Below are positions 19,444 to 28,553 of a DNA stretch of 61,031 nt, piece by piece. The position numbers and the translations under genes are program-made. Position 1 is the stretch's first letter, and every line of letters starts with the position of its first letter. The stretch spans positions 1 to 61,031 of the forward strand of contig RSEH01000276.1 of NCBI GenBank assembly GCA_006503475.1, given 5' to 3'. The stretch is from Stentor roeselii. Its lineage: Eukaryota; Ciliophora; Heterotrichea; Heterotrichida; Stentoridae. The notes beneath the pieces are model-generated. The model was not told the DNA's origin and searched no databases. It worked only from the letters and a program-made list of their open reading frames with translations.

Positions 19444-20466
19444 CTATATCCACTCAGGCTTCAACCGTTCAAGGTTAGACCCATAATCAGAAGCCAGTTC
19501 TTCATCAGTCCAGTCAAACAATTCAGGAAAAGCAGATCCATTCGGCAGTTCATAATTCTGAGTCTTCAGCTCATCAAACCAAATATCTGAAAGAAGATCA
19601 ATCGGATGAGGCCTGTCATCTGGAGAGTATCTCAGCAACCTGGAAAGAAAATCAACAGCAGCTCTTTCAACTCCTGCAAAAACTTTTCCCCAAGGATTTG
19701 ATTTGACAAAAGGAAATTTATACTCATTATAATTTTTGTTCATTGAAACCATTTCATCTTTTGTCGGAGTTCCAAGAAGTTTTATTATTTCCACCAACTG
19801 GTCAACTCCTGAATCTCCTGGAAATAAAGGCTTTCCTATTAAAAGCTCGGCGATAACACAACCTGCACTCCAAAGGTCTATCTTCTGGGTGTAGGACCGA
19901 GCACCGAAGATTAGCTCTGGCGCTCGGTAGTACCTTGAACAAATATAAGAAATGTTTTCTTCTGTTGGTTGGATTATCTTTGCACTTCCGAAATCGCAGA
20001 TTGATAACTTGTGGGACTTTGGGTCGACTAAAAGGTTTTGTGGTTTTATGTCTCGGTGGCAGATTCCTTTGCTGTGGATGTAGGCCAGACCTCTGAGGAG
20101 TTGGTAAGAGTATAATTTTACGAGGATCATTGGAATTTTTTGCTTTTGTTTGGCATATTGCTTGATTATTTTATATGATGTATCTTTCACAAAATCCATC
20201 ACTAGGTTCAAATAAACCTCGTCTTCCTTTTCACCACGAGTAAAAAAGTGATGTTTAAGGAAAACAACATTAGGATGTCTTAAAGTTTGCATTACCTGAA
20301 GTTCCCTGTTTTTATATCTCCTGTCTTGTAAGACTTTTTTAATAGCAACGGTTTCATTAGAGGAGACTTCAACAGCTTCGTAAACTATTCCAAAGCTTCC
20401 ATTTCCTACAATTTTAACAGCCTTATAAGTGAGTCCTTTGCTTTCTTCATCATTAGCACCTGACAT
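19444..20466 (-). CDS. GSK3/shaggy-type protein kinase
   Basis: A 340-residue kinase, almost only the catalytic domain. It has a glycine loop GNGSFG (21-26), Lys43 in VAIKKV, HRD at 137-139 followed by IKPQN, DFG at 158-160, and the GSK3-specific activation segment SYICSRYYRAPE, where Tyr174 matches the autophosphorylated Tyr216 of GSK3-beta. RDIKPQNLLVD and the KPLFPGDSGVDQLVEIIKLLGTP insert region are typical of the family. The short N-terminus lacks an obvious inhibitory phospho-Ser motif. It converges on ABCA with 31 nt between stops, and starts only 8 nt from the divergent channel gene. Confidence 0.96.
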   Translation of the reverse strand: MSGANDEESKGLTYKAVKIVGNGSFGIVYEAVEVSSNETVAIKKVLQDRRYKNRELQVMQTLRHPNVVFLKHHFFTRGEKEDEVYLNLVMDFVKDTSYKIIKQYAKQKQKIPMILVKLYSYQLLRGLAYIHSKGICHRDIKPQNLLVDPKSHKLSICDFGSAKIIQPTEENISYICSRYYRAPELIFGARSYTQKIDLWSAGCVIAELLIGKPLFPGDSGVDQLVEIIKLLGTPTKDEMVSMNKNYNEYKFPFVKSNPWGKVFAGVERAAVDFLSRLLRYSPDDRPHPIDLLSDIWFDELKTQNYELPNGSAFPELFDWTDEELASDYGSNLERLKPEWI

Positions 20467-20474
20467 AAAATATT

Positions 20475-22253
20475 ATGAAATGTTTCTGGATTCAATGGAA
20501 TTCCGAAGAAATTTTATTCCACCCAGAGCATCCAGTGAAGATTTTATGGGACTTGACGATTCTTGGTTTAACTTTATTCCTAACCTACTGGATTCCTTAT
20601 TCTCTGGCTTTTCTACAAGACGAGATCCCTTTCGAAATGAACATATTTGAAATCCTCATTACAATTATTTACCTTCTTGACATCGTTGTCACTTTCAACA
20701 CAGCAGTATTCTCGAAAGGCATTTTGATAAAAGACCGAGGAAAAATTTTTTGTTTTTACTTAAAAAACGGTTTTTTTCTAGATTTTCTTTCAAGTTTTCC
20801 CTTCGACTGGCTGACTTCAGACCCTTTATCAAACAATGAAGGAGTTTCAAACAATATTTTAGGAATTATCAGAATGTTGAAATTCGCCAGAATTTTTCGC
20901 TTGTTGAGGTTGATTAAGTCAAGGAAGATTTTTTACATGATTGAAGATTACATTTTAAATGAGTTCATTGCGGTTTTTTACGCGATGTTGAAAATCGGAA
21001 TTTTTTTAAGTATTGTGGCTCATTGGATCGCTTGCATTTTTTTCTTTGTTAGTGTGACTCAGGTGGATTCGACTGAATTGACTTGGGTTAAAGTTTATTC
21101 TTTGAATACAGGAAGAGAATTTGATGTGAACGAGTTATATGTGACTACTCTTTATTGGGCTTTTACTACTATGATCACTGTCGGGTATGGAGACATCACT
21201 CCTCAGAACCCTTCAGAAATGGTTGTGACTCTCAGTTGCATGTTCTGCTCATGTGCTTATTTCGCTTATATCATTGGAAACATGGGCAGTTTAATTTCTT
21301 CTCAGATGAGCTTGGAACAGAGAAAAAATGAAATAAAAACTGGGGTCAACAAGTACTTGAAAAAAAATGATATTCCTAAAAATATTCAAAATAAAGTCAA
21401 AGCTTTTATTGAGAACTTGCTGGCTGATATCTCGAATTATCAGCTAAATGACTATGAAGTGCTTAGTCTGCTTTCACATCCTCTAAGATATGAAATTCTT
21501 TCGACTTTGTATCAGAATGTCTTGAATAATTGTCAAGTTTTCGTTAAACATTTCGCTAAAGAGACTACTTTAATGCTTACTAAAGCATTGGCAATTGAAA
21601 ACTTTTCTCCTAATGATATCATTTTTTATGAAAAAGAAAAACTTAGAAAACTTTATTTTATTTGTGGAGGACAGGTGTTTATCTTGCACTCGAAAACTAA
21701 CTTGATTTATAAGAGACTTGAAAAAGATATGGTTTTTGGAGAAATTGGGTTCTTTGTTGGACATGCTAGAACTGGTACTGCTAGAAGTATGGATTTTACT
21801 CTTTTGCAGAGTTTGGACCTGGAAGATGCGAGGAAATATGTTATTAATTGTCAAGGATTTGATGCGATTTTAGAGAAACTTACTAATTGTTGTAGTAGCC
21901 ATAACTACACCAGTCTTCACATTTACTGTTATTTATGTGATTGCATTGGCCATGTAGCGAAAGACTGCACTAATCAAAAACTAAAAAGTGGAATGGAAAC
22001 AGTCTCTTCAAACTACATAAACCGCATACACCGAATATCAAATCACAATCCTACAAGCGACTCATTCCCCGAAAGACCAAAAAAAAGAAAAGTTTTTCCG
22101 TTAAAACATCCACTAAACTCAAAAGACTTCCAAAAAAAAGTAGAAAATTTCAACAAATTCGAAGAAGAAGAAAAAAAAATCTTATTCCAAAAGCAAAAAA
22201 CCTGTAAAATAATAGAAAAAATAATAGAAGAAAGTGAAGAAGAAGATTATTAA
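20475..22253 (+). CDS. Cyclic-nucleotide-type K+ channel with C-terminal zinc knuckle
   Basis: A 592-residue six-TM channel of the CNG/HCN/EAG superfamily. It starts with the pre-S1 motif HPEHPVKILWD, then S1-S4 (S4: RIFRLLRLIKSRK), a pore with TVGYGD (235-240, K+-selective) and a C-linker. The CNBD has a weakly conserved cassette (MVFGEIGFFVGHARTGTAR). After it comes CYLCDCIGHVAKDC (485-498), a full C-x2-C-x4-H-x4-C zinc knuckle, then a charged Lys/Glu-rich tail. A retroviral-type knuckle on a channel suggests RNA or protein binding by the tail. The N-terminus before the pre-S1 motif is only ~18 residues, because the divergent GSK3 gene begins 8 nt upstream. Confidence 0.92.
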   Translation: MKCFWIQWNSEEILFHPEHPVKILWDLTILGLTLFLTYWIPYSLAFLQDEIPFEMNIFEILITIIYLLDIVVTFNTAVFSKGILIKDRGKIFCFYLKNGFFLDFLSSFPFDWLTSDPLSNNEGVSNNILGIIRMLKFARIFRLLRLIKSRKIFYMIEDYILNEFIAVFYAMLKIGIFLSIVAHWIACIFFFVSVTQVDSTELTWVKVYSLNTGREFDVNELYVTTLYWAFTTMITVGYGDITPQNPSEMVVTLSCMFCSCAYFAYIIGNMGSLISSQMSLEQRKNEIKTGVNKYLKKNDIPKNIQNKVKAFIENLLADISNYQLNDYEVLSLLSHPLRYEILSTLYQNVLNNCQVFVKHFAKETTLMLTKALAIENFSPNDIIFYEKEKLRKLYFICGGQVFILHSKTNLIYKRLEKDMVFGEIGFFVGHARTGTARSMDFTLLQSLDLEDARKYVINCQGFDAILEKLTNCCSSHNYTSLHIYCYLCDCIGHVAKDCTNQKLKSGMETVSSNYINRIHRISNHNPTSDSFPERPKKRKVFPLKHPLNSKDFQKKVENFNKFEEEEKKILFQKQKTCKIIEKIIEESEEEDY

Positions 22254-22265
22254 TAAAGTCTTAGC

Positions 22266-23129
22266 TTATAAAGAAGTCGCTGTCGCCGATGGAACGATAA
22301 TTACGATCATAAGTATTAGAACTATGATTAAAATGCAACATTTTCTGTTCCTAGTCGATTCCTGCAACTTTTTCGCTTCAACAAGTGCTTTTTCCCCCTG
22401 TTTCACATACTCCCCGGCCTTATCCACATGTTTTTCCACACTATTCAAAAGTTCTCCCTGCGCATGCACAAGAGCAGCGAGATCCAAAAACATTTTATGC
22501 ATAGAAGTGATATTTTCTTCTAATATCTTGATATCCCTAAGCCTATCTTCAATATCATTGACCATTCTAAGCACATCTCCATGAGCTCCAATAAGTTTAT
22601 TCTGAACAATCATCTGAGCTTGCTGCGGGTCATCAATGCACTTTTCAATCATTTCATCAGAAATATTTTCATCCATCATCCTCAACTGGTTGCTCATCTT
22701 GTTCCTGACAGCGACGTCAAAAGCCTCCTGAGCTTGTTCTGATTCTCCTAAAGCTTCTTGAAATTGCTTTACAAGTGTCGCGTGCATTGTGACCTTCATT
22801 CTTGCTGTCACGTCTGCGGGGTTTGACTTTGCTTCTTCTACTGATTTCGCAAGACCTTCAATGATATCTCTGACTTTTCCTAACTCGTTCGTGTTTTCGG
22901 TGAGTAAAAGACGAAGAGACTTGTTGATTTCGACTTCTTGTTCACTTTTTGTTGATTTAAGAAAATTGTCTCTTAGCTTTTTTATGTCTTCAGTGTTGTG
23001 GCGCACCTTGTCGATGTAGTTCTGTGCTGTTCTTATCGCGGTTATGAATGGGTCGGCTGATGACTGCTGGATTGGAATCACTTCAGTATTTCCTGCTAAT
23101 GACTTTAGCTCTTGAAGTCTATCTAACAT
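22266..23129 (-). CDS. Syntaxin (Qa-SNARE)
   Basis: A 287-residue tail-anchored protein. It has an N-terminal three-helix Habc region, then a SNARE helix with HKMFLDLAALVHAQGELLNSVE, whose Gln in HAQGE is the zero-layer residue, then VEKHVDKAGEYV as in plasma-membrane syntaxins, and a C-terminal hydrophobic anchor (CCILIIVLILMIVIIV). It should act in vesicle fusion, probably at the cell surface. The MLDRLQELK start corresponds to the usual syntaxin beginning, yet its ATG lies inside the last codons of the upstream kinase gene (11-nt overlap). It converges on the channel gene with 12 nt between stops. Confidence 0.93.
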   Translation of the reverse strand: MLDRLQELKSLAGNTEVIPIQQSSADPFITAIRTAQNYIDKVRHNTEDIKKLRDNFLKSTKSEQEVEINKSLRLLLTENTNELGKVRDIIEGLAKSVEEAKSNPADVTARMKVTMHATLVKQFQEALGESEQAQEAFDVAVRNKMSNQLRMMDENISDEMIEKCIDDPQQAQMIVQNKLIGAHGDVLRMVNDIEDRLRDIKILEENITSMHKMFLDLAALVHAQGELLNSVEKHVDKAGEYVKQGEKALVEAKKLQESTRNRKCCILIIVLILMIVIIVPSATATSL

Positions 23130-24174
23130 TTGGATTAATTATTTTTTTAGTACTTTCGTTTGCACCGCATTGGAAACTGCTGTTGAAATGAAAGTCGATG
23201 AAGTAACTTTGGACGAAATCTAAGTCAATGCTGGAGTTTTCCTCGTCTTTTAAGTCGTTTATCTTCACTTCCCAGTTATCGGTTTGATCGGTTTTAAAAG
23301 GAGATTCGATTTTTTTTTCCATCATTTTTTTCCATTCTACATTCGCTAGCCATGCATGATTTTTTACATGTCCGTGAGATCCAAGTCTTTCCTCAGGGTT
23401 CCTTTGTAGAAGTTTATTGATAAAATCAGCTGCTTCTAAAGACCACCCAGGGGGAACATCTGATTTTTTCAATTGAACCTGCTTGACAAGTACCTGTTCC
23501 CTGATTTCTTTTCGAGATCTTCCAATATAAGGTCTCCTTCCAGTCATACATTCAAATGCAACAACTCCTAACGCGAAATAATCAGTTTCTATTCCTTGAT
23601 GCTTCCTTAAAATGACTTCAGGGCTCATATATCCTGGAGTTCCTGAAACATCTCCTTTTTTGGCTTTTCCTAAAATATGAGCGATTCCGAAGTCAGTGAT
23701 TCTGAGATATCCTTTGCTGTCAAAGACGAGGTTCTCAGGTTTTATATCACGATGAATGATTCCATTAATATGAAGATATTCGAGTCCCATTAATATGCAG
23801 GAGACGATGAAATGAGTCTGTCGTTCATTGAAGAGTTTCAGTTTGTTTAGATGAAACCTGAGGTCTCCTCCTGTCATCAGGTCCATAACGAGGTATAAAC
23901 GAGTCCTATCTTGAAACGCGTATTGCATGTTTACTATGAAAGGATGCTTTATGATAGATAAAAGTCTTCTCTCGTTTAGAACTGATTCGACGCTATTTCT
24001 TTCAACAACACGGGATTTTAGCATTTCTTTTAAGGCGAAGTTTTTATTTGTTTTTCTTAAAATGCAACGATATACTTTTCCGAAACCTCCCCGGCCGATA
24101 ACTTTTTCGAGTTTGAAATCTTTGATTGAGAAATTCAAAGGGTTTTGAACTGTTTTTATTTCGGTGTTTCCCAT
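23119..24174 (-). CDS. AGC-group Ser/Thr kinase with myristoylation-type start
   Basis: A 351-residue kinase starting MGNTEIK, which fits N-myristoylation. The glycine loop is GRGGFGKVY (27-35), the catalytic Lys is K49 (FALKEM), followed by HRDIKPENL, DFGIAH, and an activation segment ending SGTPGYMSPEV. The lobe EVLVKQVQLKKSDVPPGW and the order of motifs resemble YANK/STK32 and other protist AGC kinases. A paralogue with the same layout lies at 58590-59693. The C-terminus ends with a Ser/Asn-rich tail and its stop codon overlaps the syntaxin start, which is unusual. The catalytic residues are intact. Confidence 0.93.
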   Translation of the reverse strand: MGNTEIKTVQNPLNFSIKDFKLEKVIGRGGFGKVYRCILRKTNKNFALKEMLKSRVVERNSVESVLNERRLLSIIKHPFIVNMQYAFQDRTRLYLVMDLMTGGDLRFHLNKLKLFNERQTHFIVSCILMGLEYLHINGIIHRDIKPENLVFDSKGYLRITDFGIAHILGKAKKGDVSGTPGYMSPEVILRKHQGIETDYFALGVVAFECMTGRRPYIGRSRKEIREQVLVKQVQLKKSDVPPGWSLEAADFINKLLQRNPEERLGSHGHVKNHAWLANVEWKKMMEKKIESPFKTDQTDNWEVKINDLKDEENSSIDLDFVQSYFIDFHFNSSFQCGANESTKKIINPNVR

Positions 24175-24566
24175 TATTTGGTTTATTCGGGTTGTGTTGA
24201 ATGGTAGGAATTATTTTGTTGATGGAAGTAACTGTGGATCTAGATATGGATGAGAGATATTATATTAGAATATATTTAGTGAATAAGGGATTTTATTTTG
24301 TGATTATAGTTCTTTTGATATTAGATAGAAAATAATTATATATTGAAGTGTTGATTATAGTTAAAATGATTTGCTTTTATTTTTCAAATGTAATGAATTT
24401 ACCTCCATCTAAAAAAATCCATTCTTAAATCCTTCAAACTCCAAAAAACCCTTCAACTCCCCAAAAACCCTAAACCCTTCCTCAAATTTTCCCAATCTTT
24501 TTTTCATTTCCAATCAAAAATAATAATTCATTCATTACAGTTAAATTCAACAAATCCTTAAAAAAA
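24175..24566. promoter_or_regulatory. Divergent intergenic region with two oppositely skewed leaders
   Basis: This lies between the minus-strand kinase and the plus-strand TTLL gene. The half next to the kinase is G-rich and C-poor on the plus strand (24181-24240: 19 G, 3 C), that is C-rich on its own sense strand. The half next to TTLL is the reverse (24421-24540: 36 C, 1 G). Both leaders are thus G-depleted in the sense direction. No TATA-like element could be separated from the AT-rich background. Confidence 0.5.
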
Positions 24567-26741
24567 ATGCAAAATCCAAGCTCAAACCTCGGAATATCCC
24601 TAAAAGTTTACTCAGGTCCCGGTTTCACAAGCAACATAACCGAGTCAACAGTTCTCGCGGGGTACGTAATAACAACTGAGCCTCAACTAAAACCAGACCG
24701 AACCCTTTACAAAAGTCGCATTCGAACAGGTCTGACTCCAAGAATCGAGCGGCGAGGCCTGAGCCAAGACTTCCAAACGACTGACTTGGAAGCCTCATCA
24801 AAATCGCCTAACAAAGACTACAAGTCTCACACGGGACTTCTTCTAAGCCAAGGAATGCACATCCGTAAGTTAAGTGCTGGTCCCAAAGGAGAAACTGGAG
24901 AAAAACTCAAAAAATCTTTAAAAAAAAGCAAAGAAAACGAGTCAAAAACACCTGTAAAGGAAAATTTGGACTCTGCGAATAATCCTCAGACACCTTTTCG
25001 GGACTCGTTTCTGATCATTCAAAAAAGTAAACTTGCGATGATCGAGATACAAGTAAGACAGAAGAGGGAATGTAAAAGTTCCTTTAAAAGACAGGAAATT
25101 CCAGAAAAAATCATTCGAGAAGTCACGAAACTCAAGAGAAAAAATTTTCAAACTGTTGAAAAAGCTAGTCTTCGAGATGCGATTCGGGAAAAGGACTGGA
25201 TCTCGAAAGCGAAACCACAGATTTATAAATCTTTTTTTAGTTATTTGAACAAGTCAAGTGGAATCATGGTCGAGTTGCCAACTGAGAACTTTTTTTACTA
25301 TAAGTATTTTTTGGGGAAAGGAAACAACTCTAATTTAATCAAGCAGTGCTTGAGTGGAAGATGGTGGTGGACACGTGTCGCTGAGGATGAAATTGAATCG
25401 GCACATTTGATTTGGACTCAGTGGAAAGATAAACAGGTTGTTGAATCACTTCCCAGACTTGCACCTACTCTTGAAGTAGAAAATCGTTTAAGTGTCTCGA
25501 TTACCACTTCTGTTAGGTTTGTTGAACCTTTGAGTACAGCTAGACCAAAGTTGGTTGACATCAGTTCTCTCGGTTACAACTTAATAACCCGTTCCAAAAG
25601 TTTCATATCTCTAAAGCAATCCGCTTATAAAAGTGCAGAAATGAAAATCTACAACAAAATCGAGCACAACTTCCACCTATCAAACAAAAAAGCTTTATTC
25701 TACAACTTAAAAAGTTACTACGACGCATCAGGAGAAGACGTATTCAACGTGATCCCAGTGACATTCCACCTGAAATGTTCAGAAGACCCAATCTTCCAAG
25801 AGTTCGAGACCTGCTTCCGAAGATACGAAGAACTGACCGACGAGAACCAAAGAAAACCTGCGAATCTTTGGATAGTAAAGCCAGGTGAAAACTCAAATCG
25901 AGGCAACGGTATCAGCGTTTGCTCAACTTTAGACCAGATAAAAATCGAGTTAAAAAGCAGTCAAAAGTCAGGTCATACTTACATAATCCAGAAGTACATC
26001 GAAAAACCTTTCCTTGTAAATAAAAGAAAATTTGATATTCGTTGTTTCGCTTTAGTGACTTGTATCAATGGCGTACTTCAAGGGTACTTCTACAGTGAAG
26101 GGTATCTTAGAACTGCATCTAAACCTTTCAGTTTATCAGCTACTAACAAGTTCATACATCTTACAAACGACGCGGTTCAAAAATATTCTGAAGATTATGG
26201 AAAATTTGAGAATGGAAACAAAATGTCTTATAATGAGTTCCAGAGATACCTAGACAATCATTATGAGAGAAAAGTTAGTTTCGTTGATGAAGTCGTTGTC
26301 GAGATCAAGAATATCGTAAAAAAAACCATTGAAAGTGTTTATTTTAAACTAGACCCTAACTCTAGAGGTCATTCTTTCGAGGTCTTTGGATACGATTTTT
26401 TACTTGACTGCGAATTAAAACCATGGCTTCTCGAGGTGAACACTAATCCTTGTTTAGAACTTTCCTCGCCTCATCTCGCAAGGATCATTCCGAATATGAT
26501 TGAAAACGCTCTTCGAATTGCAATAGACCCAGTTTTTCAGGAGCCTCCTTCACATTCGAAACATTATGCATGTCCTGCTCCTTGTGATATCCCAGAAAAC
26601 AAGTTCGAACTTATTTTTCATTCTGTCACTGATGGAGAAACGATCAGTGAAAAGTTTAGAACTGTCTCTGGACAGTTCGAAATTGATGAGCTTTCAAAAG
26701 AAGATGAGGATATGGTAGGCTCAGATTCAGAAGAGATGTAA
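24567..26741 (+). CDS. Tubulin tyrosine ligase-like (TTLL) modifying enzyme
   Basis: A 724-residue protein with a basic, Ser-rich N-terminal ~330 residues and a C-terminal ATP-grasp TTL domain. Motifs are WIVKPGENSNRGNGI (nucleotide-binding loop), YIIQKYIEKPFLVNKRKFDIR, HLTNDAVQKYS, and FEVFGYDFLLDCELKPWLLEVNTNP, which carries the Mg/ATP-binding residues. TTLL enzymes add Glu or Gly side chains to tubulin, mainly on cilia; the chain type cannot be told from these motifs. A 17-residue run of acidic residues ends the protein. The start at 24567 follows a nearly G-free leader. Strand composition resets near 25.58 kb within the gene. Confidence 0.93.
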   Translation: MQNPSSNLGISLKVYSGPGFTSNITESTVLAGYVITTEPQLKPDRTLYKSRIRTGLTPRIERRGLSQDFQTTDLEASSKSPNKDYKSHTGLLLSQGMHIRKLSAGPKGETGEKLKKSLKKSKENESKTPVKENLDSANNPQTPFRDSFLIIQKSKLAMIEIQVRQKRECKSSFKRQEIPEKIIREVTKLKRKNFQTVEKASLRDAIREKDWISKAKPQIYKSFFSYLNKSSGIMVELPTENFFYYKYFLGKGNNSNLIKQCLSGRWWWTRVAEDEIESAHLIWTQWKDKQVVESLPRLAPTLEVENRLSVSITTSVRFVEPLSTARPKLVDISSLGYNLITRSKSFISLKQSAYKSAEMKIYNKIEHNFHLSNKKALFYNLKSYYDASGEDVFNVIPVTFHLKCSEDPIFQEFETCFRRYEELTDENQRKPANLWIVKPGENSNRGNGISVCSTLDQIKIELKSSQKSGHTYIIQKYIEKPFLVNKRKFDIRCFALVTCINGVLQGYFYSEGYLRTASKPFSLSATNKFIHLTNDAVQKYSEDYGKFENGNKMSYNEFQRYLDNHYERKVSFVDEVVVEIKNIVKKTIESVYFKLDPNSRGHSFEVFGYDFLLDCELKPWLLEVNTNPCLELSSPHLARIIPNMIENALRIAIDPVFQEPPSHSKHYACPAPCDIPENKFELIFHSVTDGETISEKFRTVSGQFEIDELSKEDEDMVGSDSEEM

Positions 26742-26821
26742 GTTTATGGTGTTAGTAAATTATTTCAACGGCTGTGTAAGCTAGTATTTTCAATACTACC
26801 AAAATCATTGAATAGATTATA

Positions 26822-27667
26822 TCAATCATCTTTACCTTTATACTGATAACTCGGCTTTTTCAGTTCTTCGCCTTCATCTCTGACCTTTTCCTCTTCCCCA
26901 CCTCCAACGACGACTTTTTCATAAGCAGTTTGCATTCCTCCATAAGCCATTCGACCTACATTCCCAATAACTTCAAATCCTTTTTCTCCAATATTCTTCA
27001 AGTTCTCAGTATTGACTCTCCCAGCTACACGTCCTCCAACATTTTTCGATTTTTCAATAACACTACTAGCTCCACTTTTCAAACTTTCTACAATTTTCCC
27101 TTCCTTTACAGTCTCAGCAGCATTAGAAGCCCATTGTCCAGCTTTTCCAATCGCGCTTCCAAATAGTGTACTTGCGCCGCCCCACCAAGAAGAAGAAGGT
27201 TGTTCTTCATTATTTGACATATTTGAAATTTTCTGTGATTTATTTTCTTTTGGTTCGATTTTTATGCAACTTTCAAGACCTTCTTGTGCTGAAGGTGGAG
27301 GACGAGTCATTTGACGATTTTCCGATTCGGACTTGATGAGTTCTCTGTAATATTCAGCAGCTTTTGAATAGTACTTCGTGTGGATTGAGACATCTGGTTG
27401 AAAGTCGTAACTGCTGATGAAGTCTTTGAATCTTTTATTTCCTGCGACTTGCATCATGTTAAGTTGAGGAACGGACCAAGAGTCCATCGTGATGCTTCTC
27501 ACAAAACTGATGTGAACTCCTAAGCCTCGATGTTTGCCAGAGCATTCCAAACAAATGAACACCCCATTATTGACAGAAGCCCATTGAGCTCCATTGCGTC
27601 CACAGTCGACACATCGAAAGTTTTCTTTATTGCTTTGAAGTTCTCGAAATGTGTCTGTGATTGACAT
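26822..27667 (-). CDS. ArfGAP1-type Arf GTPase-activating protein
   Basis: 281 residues from the first true ATG at 27667; the frame is open a little further upstream but only to TTG. Residues 19-42 hold the C-x2-C-x16-C-x2-C zinc finger (CVDCG..., CLECSG), followed by KHRGLGVHISFVRS with the catalytic arginine, as in ArfGAP1/AGFG proteins. The C-terminal half contains WWGGASTLFGSAIG and repeated short amphipathic stretches (GGRVAGRV, GRMAYGGMQTAYEK), like the curvature-sensing region of ArfGAP1. It should terminate Arf signalling on Golgi-type membranes. It is divergent from the eEF1B-gamma-like gene, with 49 nt between start codons. Confidence 0.92.
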   Translation of the reverse strand: MSITDTFRELQSNKENFRCVDCGRNGAQWASVNNGVFICLECSGKHRGLGVHISFVRSITMDSWSVPQLNMMQVAGNKRFKDFISSYDFQPDVSIHTKYYSKAAEYYRELIKSESENRQMTRPPPSAQEGLESCIKIEPKENKSQKISNMSNNEEQPSSSWWGGASTLFGSAIGKAGQWASNAAETVKEGKIVESLKSGASSVIEKSKNVGGRVAGRVNTENLKNIGEKGFEVIGNVGRMAYGGMQTAYEKVVVGGGEEEKVRDEGEELKKPSYQYKGKDD

Positions 27668-27716
27668 TTTTAATCTAAAATTTTCCAAGTCATTGAAGAA
27701 AATTCCTATTCAATAA

Positions 27717-28553
27717 ATGGTAAAAATTACTTAGAAGTTCTGGTCTGCTCCAAACCATGTTGATGGTAACAAAATCGAGGTAACTGCTCGGCTTAGCTCA
27801 GTCGTTCTTTCTAAAAACTCGACTCCGAATAAGTCTGAAGCTGTTCTAGAAATCGCTGAAGGCTTGCGAATCAATGATCCTCATTCTGCAATGATATTCT
27901 TGAGTTCTAAAGGAGGTTCACTGTACCCTGCTGACAGTCAAGTTCTCATCGACTCGTGGCTTGAAGTGGTTGAGACTCATTACAAAGTCCCTTTTTCCAT
28001 TTGGACCTCGCCTTACCTCAGCAAGACTCCTGCGAAAGAAGAAGTCGTCGCTCATGCTGGAAAAGACTGCAAAGCACTTTTAAAGGAACTTGATGGAAGC
28101 CTAAAGAAATCTCCTTTCTTGGCTGGAGAGACTCTGACCATTGCAGACATTTCTCTCGCTTCTGAAGTCTTTCAAGCTTTTCGCCTTCTGGTTGATGAAA
28201 ATACAAGAAAAGGATTTAAAAGTACTGTTGAATGGATTTTAAGGGTATCGCAAGTTGAAGAGTTTAAAGGTGTTTGGGGAGATTTGACACTTTGTACTGT
28301 TCCTCCACCTGTACCTGCACCTGGCACTGCTCAGGAAGAGGTTAAAAAAAATGTGCAGCAGAAAAAAGAAAAAAAACCTAAGGCTGAGGTCCAGGTTGAT
28401 AAAGAAGCTCAAGCGAAAAAACAGCAGGAGAGAAAGGAAAAGAAGGAAAGGGAGGCACAGGCTAAGTTGGAAGCTGAGATTAAGAAGAAATTGGAAGAAG
28501 ATGCTAAGGCTTCGGCTGGTAGTGAAGGGAAAAATGAAGAGGTCAAACAGTAA
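27717..28553 (+). CDS. eEF1B-gamma-like GST-domain protein, intron after the first codon
   Basis: The ATG at 27717-27719 is followed at once by a 15-nt intron; splicing gives 273 residues starting MKFWSAPNHVDGNK. Residues ~1-85 form a degenerate thioredoxin-like part, ~90-190 a GST C-terminal domain (FLAGETLTIADISLAS, then F..VWGDLTLC, matching the FRAVLGEVKLC of eEF1-gamma). A Lys/Glu/Ala-rich charged tail (~200-273) matches the linker of eEF1-gamma. The large conserved C-terminal eEF1-gamma domain is missing. It may tether eEF1B-type exchange factors or an aminoacyl-tRNA synthetase; either way the role is probably in translation. Confidence 0.8.
27720..27734 (+). other. 15-nt intron directly after ATG
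   Basis: GTAAAAATTACTTAG, containing in-frame TAA and TAG. Removal joins ATG to AAG TTC TGG and opens 48 more codons upstream of the next Met. A is at position 10. Confidence 0.88.

Noticed and set aside
24460-24500. CCCTAAACCC-like string as a telomere
   Set aside because: It is a single short stretch inside a gene leader without tandem repeats.
27667-27688. ArfGAP start at the open frame's upstream end
   Set aside because: That codon is TTG; the first ATG is at 27667 and suits the family.
27780-27810. tRNA-like string GCTTAGCTCAGTCG
   Set aside because: It lies in the coding frame of the eEF1B-gamma-like gene, and no cloverleaf with a T-arm could be drawn.
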